From Myxococcaceae bacterium (GTDB lineage Bacteria > Myxococcota > Myxococcia > Myxococcales > Myxococcaceae), in the NCBI GenBank assembly GCA_016793095.1, contig JAEUJQ010000027.1, positions 124,001 to 188,000 on the forward strand: a stretch of 64,000 bases of DNA, read 5' to 3'. Below are positions 20,334-28,839 of the stretch, in pieces. The notes beneath the pieces are model-generated. The model saw only the letters and a program-made list of their open reading frames with translations, searched no databases and had not been told where the DNA came from. The translations under genes were made by a program, and so were the position numbers. The first letter of the stretch is position 1. Each line of letters starts with the position of its first letter.

Positions 20334-21038
20334 TCAGCGGCCGCACGGATCGATCGGCTTCAGGAACTTCGCGAGCTCGGCCTCGTCGCAGACGGTGCCG
20401 GTGAGATCGAGCTCGCTCGCAGGCTTTCCGGGCGCCGGATCGCGCATGGACCAGATGCCCACGCGCAGCTGCTCCCCGGGACAGTCGAACAGCACCGACG
20501 CGTTGAGGCCGTCCTCGACGGCCTGGTTGCCCATGCCGCCGAACTGCCCTCGCGCGGCGACGTAGTAGATGCGGCGCCCGTCCACCGTGATGTTGCCGCG
20601 CTTGATGACGTCCCTCGGATCGATGTTGACGCCGTTGCTTCGCAGGTTGCCGACGTCGCCCTCGCCCGAGATGAAGAAGCTGCGGGTGCGCTGGTTCTCG
20701 TCGTTCGCCATCAGGCGCACATACATGAAGAGCCGATCGCCGATCTCGATGCCGCCGTCGGGCAGCACCGGACGATCGGTGAGCAGCGCGGTGTCGACGA
20801 TGCCGAAGACGCTCATCGACATGGCCGGGTGGTAGCCCGGCGGAAGCTCGCCCAGCATCTTCTTCGCGTTCTCTTCCCTGGCCTTCGGGTCGGTGACGCC
20901 CGCGACCATGTCGCTCGTCTTCTTGGCGACGAAGCCGAAGAAGATGGCGAAGCCGAGGCACGTGAGGGCCGCGAAGCCCCCGCAGCCCAGCAGGACGTAC
21001 AACCAGGGGGAGCGCTGCTTCGGGCCAGCCTGTTCCAT
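20334..21038 (-). CDS. Single-pass membrane protein, unknown function
   Basis: A 234-residue protein with a short cytoplasmic N-terminus, one transmembrane helix (WLYVLLGCGGFAALTCLGFA, about residues 12-31) and a periplasmic domain of about 195 residues. The domain is beta-rich and contains a possible C-terminal disulfide (FDCPGEQ, TVCDEAE, DPCGR). I recognise no family. It is co-oriented with the barrel gene (42 bp downstream) and the Flp-like pilin (43 bp upstream), and so is probably part of the same transcript. Confidence 0.7.
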   Translation of the reverse strand: MEQAGPKQRSPWLYVLLGCGGFAALTCLGFAIFFGFVAKKTSDMVAGVTDPKAREENAKKMLGELPPGYHPAMSMSVFGIVDTALLTDRPVLPDGGIEIGDRLFMYVRLMANDENQRTRSFFISGEGDVGNLRSNGVNIDPRDVIKRGNITVDGRRIYYVAARGQFGGMGNQAVEDGLNASVLFDCPGEQLRVGIWSMRDPAPGKPASELDLTGTVCDEAELAKFLKPIDPCGR

Positions 21039-21081
21039 GCGCCTCGCTTAGCCGAACGCGCCCGCAGTGCAACCGTGGAGG

Positions 21082-21309
21082 CTACACCGCTCCCATCGCC
21101 AGCACCGTGTAGAGGCTGCGCAGGTAGATATCGAGCCCTTCGAAGAGCTTCAGGTACTGCGAGATGCCCATGACGGCCCCGCCGCCGAGGAGCAACAGGG
21201 CGTGGCTGACGATGCTGTACTCCACCATCGACTGGCCGCGGGTGAGGCGGCGGCGGAGCGCTCGGCGAAGAGCCCGGGTCTTCCTGCTCGGCGTGGGGAG
21301 GGTTCTCAT
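21082..21309 (-). CDS. Flp-like (Tad) pilin-type small protein
   Basis: A 75-residue protein with a basic leader (about 25 residues) followed by GQSMVEYSIVSHALLLLGG. This is the pattern of Flp/TadE prepilins: cleavage after Gly, Glu at mature position 5 or so, and a hydrophobic helix for filament packing. After processing it would be about 50 residues, close to Tad major pilins. It differs from a standard Flp in having a second amphipathic part (QYLKLFEGLDIYLRSLY). It could be the major pilin of the adjacent pseudopilin set, comparable to the small pilin of the M. xanthus Kil system. That link is inference. Confidence 0.7.
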   Translation of the reverse strand: MRTLPTPSRKTRALRRALRRRLTRGQSMVEYSIVSHALLLLGGGAVMGISQYLKLFEGLDIYLRSLYTVLAMGAV

Positions 21310-21322
21310 GGCCGTGTCCTCG

Positions 21323-21577
21323 TCAGAAGTTGCTCGTGTTGGTGGGTTTCTTCGGCTTGGTGCCGCTCGCACAGGACTGCCTGCACGCCTGCTCGAACTG
21401 CTTGAGGACCACGTCACAACCCGCCTTGGCCTGCGGGTCTTTCGTGGCCGCCTCCTTACACTGCTTCTCGAAGGTCTTCTGAACCGTGGCGCAGTTGCGG
21501 GCGCAATCGGGCCGACCGTTCGCGGGGGCCGCCGCACCCACCAACAACACCGCCAACGCCGGAGCGAGCCGCTTCAT
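21323..21577 (-). CDS. Small secreted protein with a palindromic six-cysteine pattern
   Basis: An 84-residue protein with a signal peptide (MKRLAPALAVLLVGAAAPANG). The mature part has cysteines spaced C-x3-C-x10-C-x13-C-x10-C-x3-C, which reads the same from either end. This fits an antiparallel helical hairpin tied by three disulfides, as in twin-CX3C proteins. The tail is Lys/Pro/Thr-rich. It overlaps the upstream gene by four bases and sits 13 bp before the pilin-like gene, so co-expression is likely. I know no family with exactly this pattern. Confidence 0.75.
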   Translation of the reverse strand: MKRLAPALAVLLVGAAAPANGRPDCARNCATVQKTFEKQCKEAATKDPQAKAGCDVVLKQFEQACRQSCASGTKPKKPTNTSNF

Positions 21578-22479
21578 GGAGACTTCCTTTCCTGCTCCAG
21601 ACTGTACATCAGGCTGACCTCGCCTGCCCCGCCCGCGATGGCAGAGACCGACTGAGAGACGCCAGGCTTCCGTGCGACGATCGAGCGACCATTGTCGGCG
21701 GACATCACCTCTTCCACCATCCACCCGTCCTTCTTCATCAGCGCGACGATCTCGTCGACCGTGCCCTTCACCTCTCCGCGGCGGCGGGTGGTGACGATGC
21801 TGCGCGTCTTCCCCTCGAGGGCCATCTGCACCACCTGCGGAGTCTGGCTCTCGGCCGGCAACACCAGGCCGGGCGGAACATGGCGGTTCCCGTCGAGCAT
21901 GCGCTGGGGCCGGGTGGCCGACAGAAACACCATCGTCTCGGTGGACTGCGGGGTGTTCTTCAGCACCGAGACCATGTGCACGATGCCCTCGGCGATGCCA
22001 CCGTCGCTCTTCTCCTCCTCGAGCCAGGCCACGTACCCCATGTCGCGGTTGAACATGTGGCTGACGATGGGGAAGCCCGCGTCGAGGTAGGTGAACTCGT
22101 AGAACGAGATGATCTGCTCAGGTTGATCGCGCGTGGCGAACCACGAGGCCACCATCGGCATGCCCATCACGCTGGAGACATCAGAGAGACGCCGCGGCTC
22201 GGCGTTCGGGTAGGGCGGAATGCCGCGCAGCGAGCGGGCGTCGGCGCCTCCAGTGGCGGTCGAGCTGACTGGCGCGCCGAGCGGCAGCAGTCGGTCAGCA
22301 GTCTCGTCAGCGTGCGCGAACATCGCCTCGGCCTCGTCCTCTTCACTGCCCGGCCTGCTCCCGAGCACCGCCCCGAAACCGACCCCCACGACCGCGGCCA
22401 GCAGCAGCAGCGCTCCGACGCTGACCGACCGACGTGCCCTCTGGGCTCCATTCACCCCGGAGCCACTGCTCTGGCTCAC
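21574..22479 (-). CDS. Membrane-anchored protein of the pseudopilin operon
   Basis: A 301-residue protein starting at a GTG that overlaps the stop of the upstream gene (GTGA). It has a short N-terminal cytoplasmic part, one transmembrane helix (VGALLLLAAVVGVGFGAVLG, about residues 26-45) and a periplasmic region of about 250 residues with a globular part (PMVASWFATRDQPEQIISFY, then EEKSDGGIAEGIVHMVSVLK). No catalytic motif or cysteine pattern is evident. Translational coupling on both sides ties it to the TadE-like genes. Function unknown. Confidence 0.72.
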   Translation of the reverse strand: MSQSSGSGVNGAQRARRSVSVGALLLLAAVVGVGFGAVLGSRPGSEEDEAEAMFAHADETADRLLPLGAPVSSTATGGADARSLRGIPPYPNAEPRRLSDVSSVMGMPMVASWFATRDQPEQIISFYEFTYLDAGFPIVSHMFNRDMGYVAWLEEEKSDGGIAEGIVHMVSVLKNTPQSTETMVFLSATRPQRMLDGNRHVPPGLVLPAESQTPQVVQMALEGKTRSIVTTRRRGEVKGTVDEIVALMKKDGWMVEEVMSADNGRSIVARKPGVSQSVSAIAGGAGEVSLMYSLEQERKSP

Positions 22480-23585
22480 TGCGCGAGTCCGAAGTACCCG
22501 TTCTGCCGGTTGTTGTAGGTCGACTGGACCCGCGTGTCGCCCCACTGGGCGGCCCAGTGATCTCTGAACTCCTGCTGCGCGCTGTTGGGCTCGAACGCCG
22601 CGGCCGCGGTGCTGAGGTTGTCGCCGACCGCGTCCTGCCGTGAGGTCCCGCGGATCATCCCCGCCTGCTCGATAGCCTTGTTCCAGTCCTCAGCCGCGGT
22701 CGTCGCGCTGCTCGCCGTGTTGTAGGCGGCACGAATTCGCGCATAGAGCGGGTGGTTCATGTACGGGCCCGATGGGGCGTTGGGGTTGATGCCCGAGATG
22801 TCGTTGCTACCGCCCTGAAGCCCCAGCGCCCATGGGTCGACGAGCATCGCATGCTCGGTCTTCGCGAGGCGCCAGTAGTTGGAGCCCAGCGACGTCTCTC
22901 CGTGCTCCTTCGCGTTCATGCGATCGTTGTGGGCTTGATCCTGCGAGGCGGGCGGAGAGCCGCCGGTCAGATCGGTCGCCGCGCCATTGCCGGTGGCCCA
23001 GCGAGACTTCATGCGGTCCTTCTTCACGCCGCTCGCGTCCACGTTGACCTCGAAGCCCTTCCCGCCCCGGAAGTTGTTCAGGAAGCTGTTCGGCAGGTAG
23101 TAGTTCATGATGCCGAGCCGCGAGCTGCACGTGACCACGCCACCTTGACCAAAACCGGCCACCGCCGACGCGGCCGCGCCAGAGGGGCTCAGCGGCTCTG
23201 AGATGTAGCAGCGCACCTGACCGCCGTACTGGGCCGCGTTCTTCCCGATCCAGCACTCGTGGGCCGTCATCGGCTTGTGGTGTTTCACGTCGTCGCAGTC
23301 GTAGTCACGATTGTACGAGTCATACGCAGCGGAGTGATCGCAGTACGTGAGCCGGCTGAAGCGCGCGTACTTGCTGTCCGCGTGGTCCCGCACCTGACTG
23401 CCATAGTCGAGGATGGTGAAGTCCCACGAGGCCTGCACGGCGGCCTCCTGGCCGTTGAGCTTCATGATCAGCATTTCCTGGAGGAAGTGCATGTACATGA
23501 TGAGCGGCACCAGGAAGATCATCGAGACCGCCAGCTCGACGGCCGCAGCGCCACGACGACGACGAGAGAGGGCGTTCATGATCAC
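22476..23585 (-). CDS. Large TadE-like pseudopilin
   Basis: A 369-residue protein with a basic N-terminus and the pilin-type segment RRRRGAAAVELAVSMIFLVP, containing Ala/Val-Glu at the position expected for class III prepilin processing. One transmembrane helix follows. The large C-terminal domain (over 300 residues) is polar and Cys-containing (LTYCDHS, YDCDDVK, HECWIGK, VRCYISE, VTCSSRL), so it would be an exported minor-pilin domain far bigger than that of ordinary TadE. The start overlaps the upstream stop as ATGA. It probably acts as a tip or minor pseudopilin. Confidence 0.75.
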   Translation of the reverse strand: MIMNALSRRRRGAAAVELAVSMIFLVPLIMYMHFLQEMLIMKLNGQEAAVQASWDFTILDYGSQVRDHADSKYARFSRLTYCDHSAAYDSYNRDYDCDDVKHHKPMTAHECWIGKNAAQYGGQVRCYISEPLSPSGAAASAVAGFGQGGVVTCSSRLGIMNYYLPNSFLNNFRGGKGFEVNVDASGVKKDRMKSRWATGNGAATDLTGGSPPASQDQAHNDRMNAKEHGETSLGSNYWRLAKTEHAMLVDPWALGLQGGSNDISGINPNAPSGPYMNHPLYARIRAAYNTASSATTAAEDWNKAIEQAGMIRGTSRQDAVGDNLSTAAAAFEPNSAQQEFRDHWAAQWGDTRVQSTYNNRQNGYFGLAQ

Positions 23586-25150
23586 TCCACTCCTTCGACG
23601 GGCGCCTGAACGTTCGCGTTCGAGTCACCGGCCATGTTGAGCACCTGCCTGAGTTCGTCACGCTTGAACGGGTGCAGCTTGGCACGCCAGAACGGGTCGA
23701 AGCCGTTGGGTGGGAGCTTCCAGTCCGCGCCGAGCTGGTGGAAGTAGGCCTTCGCCTTGCCCACCGCGATGCCCTCGGTCTTCGGCACCAGCGTGACCTT
23801 CTTCTGCTCATTGCCGATGCGCAGGTTGATGGTGCCGCTCGAGTTCACCTCAAACGCCCCACGTCCGCCCTTCTGGAGCAGCCGCAGATCCTGTCCCACC
23901 GCGCCGTAGGCGTTGGGCTGGCCCCAGTCGTTGTCCTCGTTCGGGCTGGTGTGGGCGTTGAAGCTGATCAACGTCGCCTCACCCGACACCAGCGCGATGG
24001 TCTTGAACTCGGGGTGGTTGTCGCCAACGGCGCCGTTGTGCTCGCCACCACCTTGCGACGAGAAGACACTCGAGCCGAGGATTGAGAAGCCCCGGCCATG
24101 CCGCCAGCTGACGTTGACGAAGCCAAACCCCGTGGCCGACCCGACGTTGGCGGCCGTCTCGCCGTTGTCCGATGCCTTGTTGAACTCGGTGTCGCCAACC
24201 CGTGAGGCGAACGCACCCGGAAAGTAGGTCGCGCGGTAGCTGCCCTCGCTCTGGATATCCATCATCTTCGGCGGGTTGCTGACCATGAACATGGAGGAGC
24301 CGCGGAAGTCCTGGTGGTCAAGCAGCGCACCGCCGCTCACCGCGTGATTGAAGAGGCCCCGCGCTGCGTTCGCCGCGTTCTGCATCGACTTGGAGCGCTC
24401 GGTCGGCGGGGGCCGGGACCGCGCGAACACGAGTGGCGCCGATCCACTGCACGCGTCGAGGTCGCCATCAGGGCCGTCGAGCGTGCACATGAAGTTGCTG
24501 ACGTTGATGGAGTCGAGGGCGTTCTTGTAGCGCGCCTGAGGGGCGGTCTTCGCGAGCATGTTGCGGAGGATCTGCCCGCCGTTGATCTCGCCCTTGATCT
24601 TGTTCACCAGCTGCAGCTCCTGGTCGTAGAGCGATTTCTTCGCTTCGTAGAGCTCCTTCACCGCGTCGTTGAACTGCTGCTCCTTGCCCTCGAGCTTGTC
24701 TTCGTAGTCGCCCTTCTCGCCGTAGTACTGCGCGGCGATGATGCCGGCCTGGATGGCATCCAGGCAATGAATCACGCAGGGCCCCTTCGTGCAGCACTTC
24801 GAGGTCTCCTGGAGGGCCACCAGGCCGAAGGCTATGGCGCCGCCCTGCAGCATGTTCACCTCGTGCGTGGCGATGGTGTTCCACGCGTGCAGAGACATCT
24901 GCGCGACGGTGAGGGCGGCGATGGCGCGGTTGAGCACGGCGTTGACGTTCATCGCCCGCGCCTGCAGCACCGCGACGCTGTAGGCCTGCGCATCGGCGGC
25001 CTGCTGAATGCGGATCTTCTCGTGCGCCGTGTGCGCGACGTTGAAGCCGATCACCATCATCAACGCCAACACCAGCATGGTGACGACCGACAACACCATC
25101 GTCTGGCCGCGGCGAGCCCTCGAAGCCGTGATCATCGTGCGCTCTCCCAT
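23582..25150 (-). CDS. TadG-like pilus-assembly protein
   Basis: A 522-residue protein with an N-terminal RRGQTMVLSVVTMLVLALMM segment, the hydrophobic anchor of TadG/TadE-type proteins, followed by the helical stretch with HEKIRIQQAADAQAYSVAVL that is characteristic of TadG N-terminal domains. The rest is a large exported domain with a coiled-coil-like section (KGDYEDKLEGKEQQFNDAVK) and a beta-rich C-terminal half. I see no MIDAS motif, so the von Willebrand domain of classic TadG seems absent. The ATG overlaps the previous stop by one base (TGATG). Confidence 0.78.
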   Translation of the reverse strand: MGERTMITASRARRGQTMVLSVVTMLVLALMMVIGFNVAHTAHEKIRIQQAADAQAYSVAVLQARAMNVNAVLNRAIAALTVAQMSLHAWNTIATHEVNMLQGGAIAFGLVALQETSKCCTKGPCVIHCLDAIQAGIIAAQYYGEKGDYEDKLEGKEQQFNDAVKELYEAKKSLYDQELQLVNKIKGEINGGQILRNMLAKTAPQARYKNALDSINVSNFMCTLDGPDGDLDACSGSAPLVFARSRPPPTERSKSMQNAANAARGLFNHAVSGGALLDHQDFRGSSMFMVSNPPKMMDIQSEGSYRATYFPGAFASRVGDTEFNKASDNGETAANVGSATGFGFVNVSWRHGRGFSILGSSVFSSQGGGEHNGAVGDNHPEFKTIALVSGEATLISFNAHTSPNEDNDWGQPNAYGAVGQDLRLLQKGGRGAFEVNSSGTINLRIGNEQKKVTLVPKTEGIAVGKAKAYFHQLGADWKLPPNGFDPFWRAKLHPFKRDELRQVLNMAGDSNANVQAPVEGVE

Positions 25151-26061
25151 CACCGCATCTCCCAGGGAATCCGGCACTTGTCGTCCTGCTTGCCGGTGTT
25201 GGTCGCCCGATTGCCGTTGGGCAGGTTGGACTGCGCGTTGCGGCTGAAGTTCGACTGCATGCGCATCGCGTACGAGGTGCGAATCGGCATGATGTACTTG
25301 CGCGAGTTGGCCAACCCGAGGAGGCGATCCTTCAAGGTCTTCGCTTCCGGGTTGTTGGGGTCCTTCTTCCAGCCCAGCCAGCGCATCTTCTTGGGGCTGC
25401 CCGTCTCTTCACCAACCGCCAGGCGGAACACCATCCAGTTCGCGAAGGGAATGTACATTCGGTAGAAAGCCGTCACCTGGATCTGCATCTTGGTGGCGTT
25501 GAACTGCTGCCAGCTGAAGTCCTGCGGGCCCGAGGTCGCGCCGCCAGCACCGACGCCGGGGATCGCCGGGAGGCCGGGCAGACCGCCTCCGCCGCCGCCG
25601 CTCGGGTCGTTGTCGTCGGGGGCTGCCGGCTCGGAGCCGCCCTTGCCCTGCCCCAGCGCATCGCGCGGATCGTCGAAGTTCGCGTTCTGGCTGACCTGGC
25701 TGCGCTGCGGGTTGCAGACGACGACCTCGACGAAGGGCACCCCGCTCTGGGTGTTGTTCTTCATGTTGTTCCAGGCGGTGTTGTAGGCGCCCGCACTGTC
25801 CGTCTTGTGCGGCGCGCCCACGGTGCTGTCGCGGCCGAGCACGGGCAGGAGCACCGCGAGCGCCGCCTTCTTCATGACCTCGACCTCGCCGCGGTTCACC
25901 GAGCCCGCACGCACCGCCTTGTACGCGGCATACTTCGCCATCACCCGTGCGTGGTGCATGAGCCCCAGCTGCAGGAGCCCGAGAATCAGGAACACGAAGA
26001 CGGGCATGATGATGGCCGTCTCCACCACCACCTGCCCTCGAACACGTCGCGCGCGTCGCAT
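25150..26061 (-). CDS. TadE-like pseudopilin with a glycine-rich insert
   Basis: A 303-residue protein beginning MRRARRVRGQVVVETAIIMP, which has the Gly-x4-Glu prepilin pattern and a hydrophobic helix of TadE family proteins. The exported region has a Gly/Pro-rich insert (SGGGGGGLPGLPAIPG, near residues 155-170) and a C-terminal basic, Asn-rich tail. It heads the overlapping four-gene run of pseudopilin genes. 161 bp separate it from the FHA gene upstream, so a promoter may lie there. The start at 26061 was chosen because it places the basic n-region directly before the anchor. Confidence 0.78.
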   Translation of the reverse strand: MRRARRVRGQVVVETAIIMPVFVFLILGLLQLGLMHHARVMAKYAAYKAVRAGSVNRGEVEVMKKAALAVLLPVLGRDSTVGAPHKTDSAGAYNTAWNNMKNNTQSGVPFVEVVVCNPQRSQVSQNANFDDPRDALGQGKGGSEPAAPDDNDPSGGGGGGLPGLPAIPGVGAGGATSGPQDFSWQQFNATKMQIQVTAFYRMYIPFANWMVFRLAVGEETGSPKKMRWLGWKKDPNNPEAKTLKDRLLGLANSRKYIMPIRTSYAMRMQSNFSRNAQSNLPNGNRATNTGKQDDKCRIPWEMR

Positions 26062-26222
26062 GGTGAGATTGTCTCCGCTTCGTCGAGGCCTGGCGAGGAC
26101 CGCGGCCAGGTGACCGATGGGTGTGGGGTGTGCTCCCATGCCGTGATTGTCGGCAGGGCCCTCCAACCTGGCCATCCGTCAGGTGGACGCTGAAAAAAGC
26201 AGCCTCATTCCAGCAAGTTGCG

Positions 26223-27971
26223 TCACTCGACTGGAGGAGCGCCAGCCGCCTCGAAGTCCTCGAACCCGTCGAGCTTGCGGAGCAGCGCCCTCGAGAAGTT
26301 GTAGCAGGGGTGTTCCCGCGTCGGGAAATGCTCGGGGATGTTCTCGAGCACCTGCCGGCCTTCAGCGAACGCATCGGGCCGCGTGTTCACGATGCTCTGG
26401 AACTTGATGATCATCGAGTTGCACTTGCGGTCGAGCTCGGGGCGGATCTCCTTCATGCGCGTGCGGGAGAGCGTGAGCAGCTCGGCCGGTGCGTCGGGGG
26501 TCGCCTCGAGCAACAGCCACGCCTCTCGATAGGTCTTCCACGCACGGAAGAGGTTGGCGGCGCCCACCTCGCGCATCTCCCAGGCCTTGCTCGCCCGTTC
26601 GATCTCCGCACCGGCGCGACGACGGGCCTCGTCAGCCGACATCTCGGGGACGGGGATGATCTCGACCCAGAGGTTCCAGATCTTCCACTCGTCCTCGCCA
26701 GGAGGGTTCTTCACGTTGTCGAAGATGATCAGGTTCTCGTCGCGCGGCTTGAGTACGGCGGCGGGCAGGATCAGCTCGATCTCCCGTGACTCGACGTCGA
26801 TGTTGTCCGGCGGCACGGTGCCGAGATCCTGCCCGTTGAGGTTCACCGTCACCTCGTCGGTCGAGATGTTGGCTGCCTGGTAGTGCAGCACTCCGACGAT
26901 GCGGGTGGGAGAGGTGGCGTTGAAGGTGAAGGCCTTCTGGTCGGGCGTTCGGAACGTCACCCTGCCCTCACCGAAGCTGTCTTCGATGAGCGCGCCGTCG
27001 AGCGGGAAGCTCTTCGGTTCGACGCGGTTGATGCGCTGTCGCGGCCACGCCACGTACCCTGCGAGCGCAACCGTACCGACCAGGAGGATGGTGCCGAACA
27101 CGGCGAGCAGCGCCCGCGCGCCCTTCGGCAGATCCTGCCACATCAACTGAACGCGGCCCCCCGCGGACTGCTGCAGCTGTCGGCGGAGCCGGGCCCGCTC
27201 GGCGGCTGAGAGCTCGACCTCGCCTCCCGCTGGCTCCTCACGCGCCAGGGACCGCCGCGGCGGGCGCTCGAGACCACCGCCCCGCGACGGTCGCGCCGGC
27301 GGAGCGGGCGCAGGCCGGGCGCCGCTCCCACGTGTCGTCAGCGCCTTCGGCTTCGGCACGTCCACGAACCCGGTGGCGTCGTCGTCCTCGGGCTGCTCGG
27401 CGCCGTCGTCACCCGTCGAGCCGCCGTCGTCCCCCGTCGAGCCGCCGTCATCCCCCGTCGAGCCTCCCTCATCGCCGGTGGACCCTGCCGCATCTTCATC
27501 GGCGTTCGTCGCGTCGGGCCGGGCGGCCGCGGGGTTGGAGCGGCGTTCGGCTGGCATCGCCGCCGTCGACCTCCGCGGCGGGGGGTTCTTCGTCGGCGGC
27601 CGCGTCATGTTGGGGTCCTCGGCCGGATCGTCCGCGGACTCGTCCATCGTCCCCGAGGGTGCGGGCGCCATCGTCTCATCGAGCGCGAGCTCGACCTCGA
27701 AGACGGTGTCACCGATCATGATCGCGTCGCCGCTCTTGAGCTCTCGCGGCGCCTTCACGGGCGCGTTGTTGAGGCGGGTGCCGTTGGCGCTGCCCAGATC
27801 CTCCACGTAGTACTTCCCCGCCTTCTGGAAGACGCGCGCGTGGCTCCGCGATGCGGCGCCGTCCTTGACGACGACGTCGTTGTCGGCGGTCCGCCCGAGA
27901 CGTGCCTCGTCGGTGAACGAGTACTCTTCGCCCGCCGCAGCGCCAGTCGAGACCCTGAGTTGGAAGGCCAC
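26223..27971 (-). CDS. FHA-domain single-pass membrane protein
   Basis: A 582-residue protein (GTG at 27971). The N-terminal FHA domain (about residues 8-100) has LGRTADNDVVV, SRSHARV and DLGSANGTRLN and should bind phosphothreonine. A long disordered segment follows, with a GGSTGDD repeat near residues 165-190. Next are a basic region, one transmembrane helix (ALLAVFGTILLVGTVALAGY, about residue 285) and a periplasmic domain with a beta-sandwich look plus a helical C-terminus. It could couple Ser/Thr-kinase signals to the envelope machine encoded next to it. FHA proteins occur in several secretion and pilus systems. I do not recognise the exact family. Confidence 0.8.
   Translation of the reverse strand: MAFQLRVSTGAAAGEEYSFTDEARLGRTADNDVVVKDGAASRSHARVFQKAGKYYVEDLGSANGTRLNNAPVKAPRELKSGDAIMIGDTVFEVELALDETMAPAPSGTMDESADDPAEDPNMTRPPTKNPPPRRSTAAMPAERRSNPAAARPDATNADEDAAGSTGDEGGSTGDDGGSTGDDGGSTGDDGAEQPEDDDATGFVDVPKPKALTTRGSGARPAPAPPARPSRGGGLERPPRRSLAREEPAGGEVELSAAERARLRRQLQQSAGGRVQLMWQDLPKGARALLAVFGTILLVGTVALAGYVAWPRQRINRVEPKSFPLDGALIEDSFGEGRVTFRTPDQKAFTFNATSPTRIVGVLHYQAANISTDEVTVNLNGQDLGTVPPDNIDVESREIELILPAAVLKPRDENLIIFDNVKNPPGEDEWKIWNLWVEIIPVPEMSADEARRRAGAEIERASKAWEMREVGAANLFRAWKTYREAWLLLEATPDAPAELLTLSRTRMKEIRPELDRKCNSMIIKFQSIVNTRPDAFAEGRQVLENIPEHFPTREHPCYNFSRALLRKLDGFEDFEAAGAPPVE
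27406..27480. repeat. 21-bp tandem repeat inside the FHA gene, about 3.5 copies
   Basis: A 21-bp unit containing TCGTC(A/C)CCCGTCGAGCCGCC recurs with few changes. On the coding (minus) strand it encodes the heptad GGSTGDD. This is a flexible acidic linker of the FHA protein, and its copy number may vary between strains. Confidence 0.8.
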
Positions 27972-28044
27972 GGCCGGAGCGAACCCGGCTCGCGCGATGA
28001 GGTCAAGCCTTGTCGAAGCGCCCGGTTCGTGGCTTGCCACGGCC

Positions 28045-28773
28045 ATGCGATCCCAGCTCGGTGGACTCGAGGTCGTCACGGTGCAGGCACGTCAGCAGAC
28101 GCCGCCCGATGGCGTGGTGGTGCTGTGTCATGGGTTCGGCGCGCCCGGCACCGATCTCGTCGGCCTGGCGGAAGCGCTGGTCACGCTCGAACCCGCGCTG
28201 GCCAAAGTGCGCTTCCACTTCCCGGCGGCACCGCTGTCGCTGGGCGACCTCGGCTTCGGGGACTCCCGCGCCTGGTGGATGATCGACCTCGAGACGATCG
28301 CCGCGCTGCGCACCGCCGGCCCCGAAGCGTTGCGTGAGTTCCGCCGCGTCGAGCCCGACGGCATGCCGGCCGCGCGTCGCGCGGTGCACGCCCTGGTGAA
28401 CGAGGTGATGAACAGCGCCGGGGTGCCGTTCTCGAAGCTGGTGCTGGGCGGGTTCTCGCAGGGAGCGATGATCTCCACCGACGTCGCCCTGCGCCTCGAG
28501 GAAGCACCTGCCGGGCTCGTCGTGCTCTCAGGCACCCTGCTGCTCGAAGAGCTGTGGCGGACGAAGGCCACCGCGCGCGCGGGTCTTCCCGTCTTCCAGT
28601 CGCACGGCCGCTTCGACGAGGTGCTGCCGTTCGAAGGGGCGCGCTGGCTCGAGACCCTGCTGCGAGAAGCCGGCCTGCAGGTCGACTTCCACGCGTTTGG
28701 AGGGGGTCACGAGATCCCGCTGGCGGTGCTTCGGGGCCTCGCCTCGTTCCTCAGGCAGCGTCTTGGGCTTTGA
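28045..28773 (+). CDS. Phospholipase/carboxylesterase family alpha/beta hydrolase
   Basis: A 242-residue cytoplasmic protein with the alpha/beta hydrolase motifs of the carboxylesterase/phospholipase (YpfH/Est) group. These are the oxyanion segment VVLCHGFGAPG, nucleophile Ser in GGFSQGA, the acid in SHGRFDEVLPF and the histidine in GGGHEIP. Substrates are short acyl esters or lysophospholipids in characterised members; the real one is unknown. The ATG at 28045 is 73 bp from the divergent FHA gene start. It may share a transcript with the next gene 66 bp downstream, which also acts on lipids. Confidence 0.9.
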   Translation: MRSQLGGLEVVTVQARQQTPPDGVVVLCHGFGAPGTDLVGLAEALVTLEPALAKVRFHFPAAPLSLGDLGFGDSRAWWMIDLETIAALRTAGPEALREFRRVEPDGMPAARRAVHALVNEVMNSAGVPFSKLVLGGFSQGAMISTDVALRLEEAPAGLVVLSGTLLLEELWRTKATARAGLPVFQSHGRFDEVLPFEGARWLETLLREAGLQVDFHAFGGGHEIPLAVLRGLASFLRQRLGL

Positions 28774-28839
28774 GGCTCATCAGGTACGCGAATCCACTGG
28801 GGTTGCCACCACGGCGCGCCCTCGGTATGTGGCGCGGCC

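Noticed and set aside
26180-26215. Sigma54-like promoter (TGGAATGAGGCTGCT on the minus strand) upstream of a pseudopilin gene
   Set aside because: The GG-to-GC spacing is nine bases instead of ten and the rest of the consensus is poor.
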